Below, piece by piece: positions 11,239 to 23,142 of a stretch of 64,000 nucleotides of DNA (the stretch's first letter is position 1; each line of letters begins with the position of its first letter). The DNA is from Takakia lepidozioides. Taxonomy: Eukaryota > Streptophyta > Takakiopsida > Takakiales > Takakiaceae. Where the stretch lies: positions 44,966,042 to 45,030,041 of the forward strand of contig CM060734.1 of NCBI GenBank assembly GCA_030704615.1. Direction: 5' to 3'. The translations under genes were made by a program, and so were the position numbers. The notes under the pieces were generated by a model. That model saw only the letters and a list, made by a program, of their open reading frames with translations. It was not told the DNA's origin and did not search any database.

Positions 11239-12944
11239 TTTCGACAGGTGATTAGTGCTTTAGGCTGCACATTAACTGTCTTACGATTTTGGCTTCTGGC
11301 TTAGGGTAATTGAGCCAGAAATCATTCTCTTCGAAATGAACATTGGTGGGGATCAATGAGGATAGCCAAAGTGCTATATCCTCTTATTACTTTGAATGCC
11401 ATTCAGATGAATCGAATGCGCAACTTTCTGGCTGCATTGCCTAGCCTCATCTGTACTCATAAGTACCGAAACCAGCACCTTCATTCACAACCAAAGGTTA
11501 GGCAGGATATGTTTGTGGGGTTTTTCCTGGCTGCAAGCATTGCAGCAGGGTTTTAGAGCTAAAGTGACCATCTCATTGTGTTAATTGGAATCCATAGCAA
11601 ACACTACTAGAATTAGCTCTAGTTACAGGATGGGCTGCGGATGTATGCTTGTCACAGGTGAGACCAGGTTGTCGCCAGAATGTTGATGCCCAAATTGGTT
11701 ACCTAGGGTTTTCTGAAGCAGGTACCCATTTCAGTGCTCAGTCTCTTATGCCCTTTTTGGCTGGCACTGAATTTTCCTACAGCCATGTGCATGATGTATC
11801 ATACATATGTCTACTGTAGTATGATTTTGTCTGTAAGAAGAGATTTTGACCGAATCTGTGCTCCCCATGTGTGACCTTCTTTCCAGTGCAGACCAATATT
11901 GCAGAGGAGACACAATGTAGTCAGATGTGGTTTCTTGGATTGAGGCATGTGTCTCTTGCTCTTCCTGCTTTGTGATGGGTATGGTGGAGGATGTTAAGGG
12001 GATTCTCTACAGCAATGTAGAGGTGCTCAACAAGACAACTCCATGTAAGCATCCCATCTTTTCAGAATCTGACCAGCTGTGGAGTTATCAGCCTCTCAAC
12101 TGGTTCATCTGAAGTTATTTTTGTTGGAAGTTTCCTTGTTGTATTCAGGTAGGAGGTTGTAGAAGGTCTTGAAACGTGGAACCTTTCTTCCTTTTCTCTA
12201 CACTGTGAGGTGTGTGGCATCCACTTACCTCATCAAAGGAAACCACCTCAAGTCGGATACCTGAATTCGAGGGAATCCTCACATGTTTTATTGCTTGATA
12301 TCACGACAAGTAGCATAGAGAGGGGAGAGAGAGAAGTGTTGGACTCAGTGTGCTTCAGCCTTGTGCCATTGTCTGCCACGCCCACTTCGCATAGAGAGAA
12401 AATTCTCTGGATGTTCAGGTGTGTCCAGCATAATGCGACTTGATAGTGGAGCTGGGCTCAATTTGGGGATAGAGACTAGATCAACCCATAGTGATCCAAT
12501 TGAGGTACACCATGATGGGGATGACAAAGAGTATGCAAGTCAGAGCATTTGTGATCATCTTTCGTAGTTCTCATAGACAGCAGCCAACTACAGTAAACAC
12601 TGTTCTGAAGGGATGGGGATTCTAGTTTCACCCTGGTTCACTGCATTGAAGAGAGTGAATTGCATTTGCTCAAAAAGTTAGTGGTTTTTTATTAGTCAAT
12701 TCTGCTATTTCTTCATATCGACCATTATTGACAGATGAGCACATATGGCAGTACCAGAGTCTTGAAGAGTTGCAGGATCAACTGAGCTAGTGGTAGTTCG
12801 CAAAGCAGATATGTTTCATACAATTGCCACTTGTGCTCATGGAGCAACCAGGTGTGTCTGTCAAGGAAATTCATTGATAGTCCAAAACTTGTTAATCTCT
12901 CTCTCTCTCTCTCATATCATTCCTGATCCAATTGTCTTTATCAG
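11239..12944. other. Intergenic, no gene seen
   Basis: After the oligoribonuclease stop the sequence shows scattered stops in all frames and no convincing exons. A short TC microsatellite sits at about 12898-12912. Short ORFs of 60-77 codons here look like chance. Confidence 0.4.
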
Positions 12945-13065
12945 GGTACGTCACACTATTGGAGCGAGCCCCTCACAAAGGTAGTGTCTGCTCCCCTTTG
13001 TCCTGCCCAAACTGGGTGCCGGGGTCTTTGGCCAAGGCTACAGCATATAATGCGTACATTCTCTC
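12945..13065 (+). repeat. Interspersed repeat, family also at 63.5 kb
   Basis: This segment contains GAGCCCCTCACAAAGGTAGT, then a GGGGTCTTTGGCCAAGGCTACAGC module and GCGTACATTCTCTCC. The same modules in the same order occur at about 63480-63700, and the second module occurs in part at about 36740. It has no ORF, and I see no clear pol III boxes or target-site duplication. Confidence 0.6.
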
Positions 13066-14398
13066 CATTAAAGACATTTAAAACACAGACATACACTATT
13101 TCATTGCAATCTGATACAGTTAGAGATGACTTCAACACCTGGGCATGGCCCCAGCCTGGTGGTGAAGGCTTATGGGGATACCTCTGCACACCCCATTTTG
13201 AAGAAAATCTGTTGAGTTCATCAAATGTTGGCTTCATATCGAGAATTTGCACAAGTGAGCTTGCAGCAGTTAACGCATGGCTGGTTTTGTCCACTCTACT
13301 ATCTAGTGCCTTGCCAAATTGTTATTACTTTAATTGGGTAGATCTTGACGAAGAGTTCGAATTTCTTCCCTCATCACATAGGGTTGGGAAGGTTTCCTTG
13401 AGAGAGCCTTTCTAGGTTTGAGCACCCCAGCCCTCTCACGGCCCTTGCTCGGAAGGCTTGGCCCTTAGAAGCCCGGCATCCAGCGGGGGACCTTAAGCTT
13501 GCACGGTGGTTACCTTACACACATATCCTCTCCATTAGAATCTGCCAGGGAACGGTCCTAAAATGCAAAGGGAATTCTCTCGCAAATCTTTACAGACTTT
13601 ATAGAGGTCCTCTTCCAAGTATAAAATATAGAGCACGGTAAGTACATAAGAAAAAATAGTGGTTCAGTTTCTAATTGAACCCAGAACTCAGATGTAGTTT
13701 TCGTTCTCTTTCATGGAAGATGTCAGTGGACATTATTCCTGAGTGTCATCCCCAATCCTTCATTTTGAATCAGAATGTGTTCATGAGCATAGACATTTTC
13801 AATGCCTATGACTGTACATAGAATTAATGTACATCACAAGGCGACACTACTTCTCTATCATACATTTCACTGAAGAACAACTCTAGTGAAATTACTCACA
13901 TCTCTTGGCATATCAACAATGACATTCTTAACCTGTGAGGTAATTACCTGCACCATGGTCGAAACCAGAAATTTTGGGCTGGATGTTGCTATAAAAGTGG
14001 GAGGAGGTTCACTTCAACTCTTCCAAGTCATAAAAAGCTTAAAGGCATGTGCTTAAAAGGACAGAGGAGATCTTCCCAAGGTAAAGAACCGTAATTATGG
14101 GGTTGAATGGCCTGCTATAGATCCTTCACATCTTAACAACTGCTCATAACCAAGTAGATGACGAACCACCAGGGAGGAAACCCTTGGAGATTGGCAAGAC
14201 AAAGAATATTTAATATCACTGTCACTGTCTACAGATCCATCATTATGAATGTCGATTTAAAGTCTCTCACATCTGAGCAACACAAATAGATCACTTTTTC
14301 AAGAACTGATAAAGACAGACTCAAGATCAAACAGCATTCCTGTGGACCTGGATATGATGAAAACACAGACGCAATCAACACATGGCAGGAAACATAGG
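13066..14398. other. Intergenic, no gene seen
   Basis: No supported exon. A 90-bp GC-rich patch at about 13425-13515 stands out from its AT-rich surroundings and may be part of a decayed repeat. The right end probably holds the 3' UTR of the RBM18-like gene. Confidence 0.35.
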
Positions 14399-15142
14399 TC
14401 AAGCCCTGCCATTAAGAGGGTCAGCAGGTCTTTCTGAAGAACCTACTCTGACCTGCCGATTTTGGCTGGGCTGGAATAGTTTAGCAGCCTTTCTTGGATT
14501 TACCTCAATTTGGAATATCTCTTCCTGCTCCATCAGCTTGAGTTTCATTTCAATAGCCGCAATTTTGGCACTCTTACTTGCAGCCACTGGTTGGAAGGGT
14601 GGGACAGGGGTGCTGGGGTCAGAGCTGCCTTGTTTCACCACTGTCAGCTTTTCTTCCACAAAACGCACCACCAATGGCCGCCCAAATGCCATGCGCCCAT
14701 TCATGTTGCCCTTGGCCTTCTCTGCCTCCTGTACCCCAACCCTGTCCCTGTCAACAAAGCTGTACATGCAATTTGATCACCCATGGCCTTGAGGTATCCC
14801 TTCCAGGTAAAAGTATGCACCTCTCGGCTGCTGTATTCCACAAAAGCAAAGCCTCGGGGTTCGCCTCGTTTGGGCCCGTGTGTGTGCCACATATACTCCT
14901 CGCTCCGAATCTTTCCGAATGGAGAGAACATCTTGATCACATGATACCTGCACAACCTCCCACTGCTATTCAATACTCATGTGCTTGTATGATCACACCC
15001 ACCAGCTTTTCAAATGCACCTTGCAAACAGCCTAATACCATGATGATTACACTTACTCTGTCACGCGATGGTCTAAGTTGCCCACATATAACTTGTGCTC
15101 ACGCTTTTCGTCGATCAGGCCTTCTTTTTCTGCCTCCTGCAT
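14399..15142 (-). CDS. RBM18-like RNA-binding protein (one RRM)
   Basis: Three coding exons join in phase to 180 residues: 15057-15142 (ATG at 15142), 14821-14947 and 14399-14728 (stop at 14399). Junctions are ACAGA/GTAAGT, TGTGCAG/GTATC, GAGAG/GTGCAT and GGTACAG/GAGGC. The single RRM runs from about residue 16 to 95, with RNP2-like LYVGNL and RNP1-like RGFAFVEY. The loop HTHGPKRGEPRG is characteristic of the RBM18 family, as is a C-terminal coiled segment (SAKIAAIEMKLKLMEQEE). RBM18 is conserved in plants and animals, is presumably nuclear and has no well-defined role. A possible upstream 5' UTR exon lies near 15.5-15.7 kb. Confidence 0.88.
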
Positions 15143-15882
15143 GTCTCACAGTGTCCACCACATAAAATCAAGGAGTGACATGCTGCGTCTAATTAAAATG
15201 CAGAATGGGGTCCTACACAATCAAATTTTGTGTTCTCCACTATCCTTTCACCTATTACACCCAATAACCTGCAATTCATGTCACAGTTACAGCTATCCAG
15301 GTATAATAACAGGAAAAGGTGTGCTAACCTATCTCAAACCCTTGCACCCTGATCGGCCCTAAACACAGCTGTGTGCTTCCACACCAACAGAAGACGAATC
15401 CATGAATCTGTCGATGGGGCCATTAATAGTACTACCACTACCTTTCAACAACCATTTATCTGAGCTTTGAATCAAGCAGGCAGATTGCTTAGGGATAGGA
15501 AAATCGAGAAGACGGAGGTGAAGTCAAGTAACAACTGAAAACAGCAACCTACATTATGCACACTGCGCCAGCTTGGACGAACACACTGAGAGAACGAACA
15601 AGCACACGTGTGAGGTTGTCACAAATTGATGGACACCTACATGACCCCGTTTCAGCATGATGGCGGCACTTGCTTTCAATTACGATGGACTACAACGCTT
15701 AAGTAGCCATCTGACTCCTCTACCACTCCAGTTCTTGTGCCGCGCCCTACAGTACAAATCCTGCAACCACTCCTGCTGTTCCTCCACACATACATTGCGG
15801 ACTTCGCCTTCAGGGCCTTGCAAGCTCCCAACACCAGTGCAGCTTTCAGTGCCTGCAATCTCACCTTCGCATCTCCGGCCGC
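15143..15882. other. 5' leader or promoter of the RBM18-like gene
   Basis: No further coding exon is visible. The segment reaches from the RBM18-like start to the left border of the 20-kb tandem duplication, and probably includes the promoter and 5' UTR of the minus-strand gene. Confidence 0.35.
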
Positions 15883-17065
15883 TAGTCTTCCACCTTCACT
15901 CACCCGTCCTTGCCTGCTTCAGATATCTCACACCCTGCTGCACAACCTACCACCCTTGAACCCATCAAAGCAGGGCTCACGTCCTGACCTCCGTGCCAAT
16001 TAGACTTCCTCAGATCGAATACCCCCACCCTTGAACCTGAAAACTCTGCATCAAGCCATACTTTCGAGAGTAGACCCAAAAACCTACAGTGGAAACGAGA
16101 AACTGTCGCTCCTCAGTCCAGAATAGCTGATTGAGAATGAGGAGCTGCAACACAGATTTCCTCGAATCCTATTTCTTCACCGATCTGCACAGGGAATAGC
16201 AAACAGACTAGTATCGCTGCAGGCCCCAGATATTAGTGCAGGAGTGAGTTACAAGAGACCCGGGCTGCCTGGCCTGGAGGTGTGGGAACTCTGGGGAACA
16301 TTTGTAGAGCAGATTTGATGTAGGGTTTCGAAGGTCACGATTTCGTCTCTCTCCTCTACTCCCTGTCTATTGCCCAAGCTGTCGAAGCGCGCGTGCGTGG
16401 ATTCAAGAGTGTGTGAAATTGTGTTGGACAAAAACAAAAACCTTCCATGTGGATGTGGAAGGGGGATGATTCTTGCCAGGGTGAGGTTTTCCTTGCAAGG
16501 AGGATGGAAGGTGCTAACTGCTAACTCAATCTTTTGCAGCTGTTTGCATTGTTATTGCAGTTTTACGTCATTATTGCAGCTTCAGTTATTTAGGCCCTGA
16601 CTATGAGATGTGTTTAGTGACTTCCATGTCGACCATGTGCAGAAAAAGGCCTTTATGGATGGTGCCAATGAGGTGCCAATGAGCTATAAGAGTGGACGGG
16701 GGTCTATGGAGAGGGGTGACATGCGCCGCTGTCATGTACCAAGTAACAAGCTTGTAAGTGTTTCGTAAATCAGATACCCCCAATTTCGTCTACATTGCTA
16801 CAGGTCAAATGAAGTAAACACATAGCAAGTAACTCTGCAGGTACAGGTACGCCTCACCCTGCTCTAGTTTTTTGGCAACATGAAGTCCTGCCATTCATGA
16901 GAATAGGGGCATCAGTGAGCTTCCCTCCCATGGCAACAGAATGTCAAAAATTTCTAATCTTGATCACATGGCACCAGTTTCATTGCAAGTGACACTGAGG
17001 CCAGTATCTGGCAAATCTATTGGTAGGGAGTGTACAAAATGAAGTCGGCAATCTGCAGCAAAGTT

Positions 17066-17428
17066 TTAGATGAACTTGGCGGTAGTATGGCAGTCACCAC
17101 ACACCCAAAGATTCTTGATGACATGGAGAGGCGTCCCAGGGGAGGTGCTGATCAGCCCAAAAGCCATAGCCAGCTTCTGACTGTGGTGGCACAGAGAAAA
17201 TTCCTTTTGCTCCTCCTCCACGTGCAATGTAAAGCACGTGTCAGGCACATCCCCTGCCTCCTTCATCTACCCTGACAATCTTCTCAGTTCAGCACAGATT
17301 TTCTCAAGTTCTGGAAGCAAATTTTCATCTACAACGAAGGTCTGAGTATCAAAGGACCAACAAGGTGTGCAGCATCGTCCCACTACTGCACTATAGATGC
17401 TTGATAGCAACACATAAGTTGCTGCATC
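17066..17428 (-). pseudogene. DYW-domain remnant downstream of the PPR stop
   Basis: Past the TAG at 17429 the minus strand continues in the PPR frame for a short distance (DAATYVLLSSIYSA), then shows deletions. It then continues as a recognisable DYW cytidine-deaminase-like domain in which the catalytic motif reads HSQK rather than HSEK. The following [17 protein letters not shown] keeps the zinc-binding CxxC, then stops. The conserved C-terminal DYW tail is missing. A DYW domain would edit C to U in organellar transcripts; this one cannot be part of the upstream protein without readthrough and lacks the catalytic Glu. Confidence 0.8.
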
Positions 17429-20400
17429 CTATTGATCCCGTTTGAGGATAGATTTTGCAGCACGTTCTGCCACTTCCACATTGCCATGAATTCTGCACGC
17501 ACCAAGCAAGGCTCTCCACACCACAACATCCGATTTGGATGGAAATTTGTTGATGAGGTCCTCTGCCTCATCCAGTCGCCCTGCACGGCCAAGGAGGTCC
17601 ACCATGCACCCAAAGTGCTCCACTGTAGGAGTGAGTCCATGATCTTGAATGAGGGATTCAAAGTAGTGTTTGCCTTCATCCACTAAGCCAACATGGCTAC
17701 ATGCAGAAAGAACACATGTGAACGTAATATTGTCCGGCTTCAAGCCTTCCTTTTTCATTCCTTCAAATAGTTGCAGAGCCTCCCTCGGACAACCATGATG
17801 GGCATATCCAGTGATCATGGCACTGCAGGACACCACATCTTGTTCAGCCATATTGTCAAACACTTCCTTTGCATCCTCCATGCTCCCGCATTTAGCATAC
17901 ATGTCCACAAGGGTAGTGTTAAGAATGACATCTGGTACAATTCCAGCTGCCACCATGTCAGTATGGACCTCTTTGCCCTTTCCCAGGGCTGCCAGGCCAG
18001 CACAAGCCTTGAGAACGCCAATGAATGTGCCCTGGTCAGGTGTCACCCCTTCCTTTACCATCTGCTCATAGTTCTCCAAGGCATTCCTACCACACCCATG
18101 CTGGGCATATCCTGCGATCATCACACTCCACGACACCACATCTCGTTCAGCCATATTGTCAAACACATCCTGTGCATCCTCCATGCTCCTGCATTTGGCA
18201 TACATGTCCACAAGCGTATTGTTCAGAATCACATTTGGTACAATTCCAGCTTCCATGATGTCAGTATGGACTTCTTTGCCCTTTCTCAGGGCTGTCAAGC
18301 CTGCACACACATTACAAGTGCAAACAAACGTGACACGGTTGGGCTTCACCCCTTCCCGCATCATTTGCTCGTAGGTCTCCAAGGCATTTCTACCAAACCC
18401 ATGCTGGGCATATCCTGCGATCATTGCATTCCAGGTCACTACATTCCGTTGAACCATACTGTCAAACACTCCCTTTGCATCCTCCATGCTCCCGCATTTG
18501 GCATACATGTCCACGAGCATATTGTTCAGAATGATATCTGGTACAATTCCAGCTTTCATGATGTCAGTATGGACTTCTTTGCCCTTCTCCAGGGCTCCAA
18601 GGCCTGCACACGCATTGCAAACGCAAACGAATGTGACCCGGTTGGGCTTCACCCCTTCCTGTGTCATTTGCTCATAGGTCTCCAAGGCACTCCTACCACA
18701 CCCATGTTGGACATATCCTGCAATCATTGCACTCCAGGAGACCACATCTCGTTCAGCCATCTTGTCAAATACTCCCTTTGCATCCTCCATGCTCCCACAT
18801 TTGGCATACATGTCCACGAGCGTATTGTTCAGAATGATATCTGGTACAATCCCAGCTTTCGTGATGTCAGAATGGACCTCTTTTCCCTTTTCCAGAGCTG
18901 CCAGGCCCGCACATGCATTGCAAACACAAATGAACATGACCTGATCCGGCTCCACCCCTTCCACCATCATTTGTTCATACGTCTCCAAGGCATTCCCCCA
19001 ACACCCATGCTGGCCATACCCTGTGATCATCGCACTCCAAGACACCACATCTCGTTCAGCCATATTCTCAAACACTTCCTTTGCATCCTCCATGCTCCCG
19101 CATTTGGCATACATGTCCACGATGGTGTTGTTCAGAATGACATCTGGTACAATTCCAGCTTTCATGATATCAGTATGGACCACTTTGCCCTTTTCCAGGC
19201 CTGCCAGGCCTGCACATGCATTGCAAACAGAAACAAATGTGACCCGGTCAGGCTTCACCCCTTGCTGCATCATTTGCTCATAGGTCTCCAAGGCATTCCT
19301 ACCACACCCATTCTGGGCATATCCTGTGATCATTGTGTTCCAGGTCACCACACTTCGTTCAGCCATATTGTCAAACACTCCCTTTGCATCCTCTATGCTC
19401 CCACATTTAGCATACATGTCCACGAGGGTATTGTTCAGAATGACATCTGGTACAATTCCAGCTTCCATGATGTCAGTATGGACCTCTTTGCCCTTTTCTA
19501 GTGCTGCCAGGCTTGCACACGCATTGCAAATGCAAGTAAATGTGACCTGGTTGGGCTGCACCCCTTCCTGCATCATTTGCTCATAGGTCTCTAAAGCCTC
19601 CATCCCACACCCATGTTGGGCATATCCTGCAATCATTGCACTCCACGACACCACATCTCGTTCAGGCATATTATTGAACACTGCCCTTGCATCGTCCATG
19701 CTCCCACATTTAGCATACATGTCCACGAGGGTATTGTTCAGAATCATATTAGGTGCAATTGCACTTTTCATGATGTCAGCATGGACCTGTTTGCCTTTTT
19801 CCAGGGCTACCAGGTTTGCACACGCTTTGCAAATGCAAACAAAGGTCACCGGGTTGGGCTTCACCCCTTCCTGCATCATTTGCTTATAAGCCTCCAAGGC
19901 ATTTTTACCGCACCCATGCTTGGTAAAGCCAGCCATCATTATATTATATGTGATTAAACCTCGTTCAGGCATTTTGTTGAACACTTGGTTTGCATCTACT
20001 ATGCTCCCACATTTGACATACATGTTGACAACGGTGTTGTATAGAAACACACTTGGCTTAAATCCACTTTGGATAATGTGAGCGTGCACCTGCTTTCCCG
20101 CTGCCAGGCCTTTCACCTTGATGCACTTCCGCAAGAGACAGACATAAGTATCTGAATCTGCTGCAATGGTTCCTCGGTTCAAAATCTGCAGAGCCTCTTT
20201 CAGTTGTCCTGCCTCACATAGTGTTCTAACGTGCAGAGAACCAAAAGAGATCTTCTGTACTCCCTCTCTTGGTCTTCTGTCTGAATTGGTGGTCATGGCG
20301 GAGGCGCCTAAAGTTACCAACTGTGATGTTACTCCTGCTTCCAGTGGACTGTCTACCCATGCAGGTTTCTTGTAAGAATCGATCCCCAGTGCCTCATTGG

Positions 20401-22486
20401 TACTCTTGTGCTTGAAAGACGTTCTTGGATGAATCTGGACCGACACTCCACCCTCCCTCTTTCAGCTATCCCTGCCTCGGAAACAGTAATGCATAGATCT
20501 TCCCCCTTGCTGCTAGCAACTGAAAAGGACCTAACATTTGCCTAGCAAGCACCCCAACCCTACTTACCACACATTAGTTCCTCATGCAGAATCACTGAGA
20601 AGACTTTCAAAATGTGTTGCAAAGAGAGGGAGGATGATATAATTTGCAAGAAAGTTTTTCAATGAATCTTTTGCTCTGCTGCTTCCGTAAGATGACAGAC
20701 ATCCCCACCTTGCTGCCTTGATTGTCCCACCATTGACCAGGGTTTGAAAGGTATTCCTTCCAAAGCATTTCCTCGTCCCTGTTGTGGGTCTTTAGATATT
20801 TGCCTGTTATCCCGTTGGAACCACCATAGATCCACCCGCTCAGCTAATTTACAGAACTTGACATGAAAGAATATGGACAAATCTGATAAGAGGACACAAC
20901 AAGCCTAAGTATGTTGAAGAAGAAGGTGCCCTCACCACATTCTCCTTGATAGTGTGTCCTGAAAGCAGCTAGCTTTTCTTTCACCCAAGGAGGATTCAAC
21001 CAACCCTCAATCCAAAGGACCTCTTGGGTACGCTGCTTATGTCTGTAGTCTGGTGATCTTGGATTGGTCTGTGAAAACCACCACGGTGCATGGCTACAGT
21101 TTAAAGACGGCCTCCTAAGATGAAGCCGTCCCTCCCATGTGCCTTGTAAAACACCAGGAAAAACCCTTGGCGATGCATTTTCATGGCCTGTATAGGAACA
21201 GCCTATGATACAGACAGGAACAGCACTTACGCAGAACACACAAACTTCCTTACATCATATAAGAAGAAAGCCACACCTTGCCATTGCAGTTGTCCCACCA
21301 TCCTGAAGGATCTTTAAAGAATTCCCGCCAGCGCTGTTCCATGCTCCATGGTTGACCTTCAGGCCAGAAACTCGAAGAGCATAAAACTTTGACAGCTTCC
21401 TTTTATTAGGTGATAGTGTCACTCTGGGCCCTATCGCATGGAAGACAATGAGGAACATACAAATATATGTATTTTACAGATGCTAAACAAGCTTGTGCAC
21501 GACAAGGTTGCCCTTCTAATCAGGCTCACTGCAAGTCATACTCACTTTCATCTTCAAATTTTGGAGGAGCTCCATCATCCACACCAGAATCAGAACCGCA
21601 TTCTGATATATTTCCATTGTCACTAGACTGTTCTTGACCTTGTGTCATGGCAATTAGCTTTTCTTTCACCCAAGGAGGATTGAACCAACTCTCGATCCAC
21701 AGCACTTCTTTGGTCCACTGCTTATGTCGGTAGTCCGGAGACGTTGGATTGGTCTGTGAAACCACCAGGGAGCAGCTGAGCAGCCTCAGTTTTAACATAT
21801 CCCAAACCATGAACCCTCCCCCAGAAACTACAGGGAAAAGACTTTGCACATCCTACTTAGGAAGAACAACCAAAGATACTGACAAAACTGAAAATAAGAG
21901 CAGCTTTTGCAGAACAAATCGAGATTCTATTGTCACCACAACCCAGTCCACAAAACATTATCATACCAGAGTCAATCAAACTCTCTCACAGACATACTCC
22001 TTCGAATGCTATATGAAGAACGCTCACCTTGTGAACGGTGGAGTCCCACCATTGAGAAGGATCTTTGAAGAACTCCTGCCAGCGCTCTTGTGTACTCCAG
22101 CGTTGACCTATGTGCCATATATACCAATTATAACCACTGTGTCAGTATCTTGTGTGCTTTATTGCGTCTTAGACCGGATTTTGCCGGATAGCTCAGCTTG
22201 GATTTCAAGCCCGTTCAAACAACACAGCGACCGAAACCGCAAAATGTTTCGTGTTATTACCTACTTTCATTGGTATACCTGAAGGTTTGGGAGGCCCTCT
22301 AGTCACCACTTCCAAGGGACTCCTCCCTCGGCACATTGCCAAGGGGGATACAGCTTTCAGCTCCACAGCCCAGCCCCTTAATCTGTTGCATGAATTGAGG
22401 CCTGTCGCATGACCCTGGCGAGAAGATAGGGCCTTGGGTATGTAGTCCGCACTCGCGCTCAGAAGAACCCCGGAACACCCTGCCAT
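17429..22486 (-). CDS. OSB PDF-motif / PLS-PPR fusion protein
   Basis: Seven exons: 22279-22486 (ATG 22486), 22028-22107, 21546-21753, 21277-21356, 20936-21068, about 20709-20843, and 17429-20434. Exon 1 (69 codons) looks like a presequence. Exons 2+3, 4+5 and 6+7 each form one OSB PDF motif: a W..FF.DPSQWWD half, then an NP.SPDYRHK...LWIE...NPPWV half. The third second-half (IHPRTSFKHKSTNEALGIDS) opens the large last exon and reads with no stop into a PPR tract of about 950 residues. That tract has eight repeats of about 101 residues (L-S-P triplets) and ends in a partial E motif at KRDQ-stop. OSB proteins bind organellar ssDNA through PDF motifs and normally have an OB fold, which I do not see here. 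PPRs bind organellar RNA. Phases agree at every junction except exon 5/6, so a micro-exon or a frame error is possible there. An alternative is a separate PPR starting at the ATG at 20296. Confidence 0.7.
17700..20130 (-). repeat. Internal 303-bp repeats encoding PPR triplets
   Basis: Eight in-frame units of about 303 bp recur here, each encoding one L-S-P set of PPR motifs. Adjacent units share long identical runs such as NNTLVDMYAKCGSMEDAK and VVSWSAMI, at DNA as well as protein level, so the array grew by recent tandem duplication or is kept similar by conversion. The complementary strand reads open through much of the array, giving spurious antisense ORFs. Confidence 0.85.
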
Positions 22487-22514
22487 CTCCACCAGTGACT
22501 AAAACAGAAACAAG

Positions 22515-22714
22515 TTTTGTTTTTGGTCCATGCACTTCGGACCCCAATATGGGAAAAGATCCTCCAGATTCAAGGATCACGCATAGCTGTGATCCATCAT
22601 TTGGAGAACTTGGAGAATACCCTTGTTGACATGTATGACAAATGCAGGAGAATGAAGGATGCATGTCCAGTGCTTGAAAACATGAAAAATCGAAATGTAA
22701 TCTCACAGAGTGCG
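22515..22714 (+). pseudogene. PPR gene fragment, head to head with OSB-PPR gene
   Basis: The plus strand encodes HALRTP...EKILQIQGSRI then LENTLVDMYDKCRRMKDACP and ENMKNRNVIS, a single decayed PPR stretch with no start, no further repeats and a change to unrelated repeat DNA after about 22715. The same fragment occurs in unit 2, in the inverted segment. It begins about 30 bp from the ATG of the OSB-PPR gene on the other strand. Confidence 0.6.
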
Positions 22715-22911
22715 ACCAGGCAGCCCGTCTTGGGGGCCAGGCCAAACCCACGATTTTTTACTCACTCCTGTTCTAAAGTCTCCAGGCCTGCAGTGGTAGT
22801 CATTTGTTTTTCTATACCTCATACTTGTGTCCCTCACTAGTCCTCAACTCAGACCCAAATGGGCAAAGCAGAAAACAAAGAGAGCCTGCGTGTTCCTTAA
22901 GTAGCAGAAAC

Positions 22912-23112
22912 CTACTGCGAATAGAAATCAGACAGCATCACGGCACAATCACAATGCTGGGACCACATGCCCATGTGCTCATCAATCCACCTACAGACCC
23001 GCTCCTTTGTTTGGGCTCCTAACCTTTTTACTTCCTGATTTGCTTCATCCGTTTTTCCAAAGCTCTCAAAGCCCCACATCTGGAGTAAGTAGGCCCATTC
23101 TTTGATGCTCAA
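22912..23112 (-). CDS. Small ORF conserved between units, unknown
   Basis: A 66-codon ORF begins MSIKEWAYLLQMWGFES and ends CAVMLSDFYSQ. The unit 2 copy (41388-41588, opposite strand) has the same length with very few residue changes. It has no known domain, signal peptide or membrane segment that I can recognise. It may be a small gene, or the last exon of a lost gene kept by recent duplication only. Confidence 0.35.
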   Translation of the reverse strand: MSIKEWAYLLQMWGFESFGKTDEANQEVKRLGAQTKERVCRWIDEHMGMWSQHCDCAVMLSDFYSQ

Positions 23113-23142
23113 CTTTACATGATTAAAATGTATTTGGTAGTT

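Noticed and set aside
17771-19501. 576-codon plus-strand ORF rich in His, Ser and Cys
   Set aside because: It is the exact antisense of the PPR repeat array. Its periodic sequence mirrors the 303-bp units and it has no independent protein features.
17700-20130. Regularly spaced repeats resembling a CRISPR array
   Set aside because: The period is about 303 bp, the repeats are coding PPR triplets, and the host is a plant nucleus.
20294-20446. GTG at 20446 as the PPR start codon
   Set aside because: A nuclear plant gene would not start there. The residues from 20434 continue the third OSB PDF motif, so this is an exon start; the only in-frame ATG start is at 20296.
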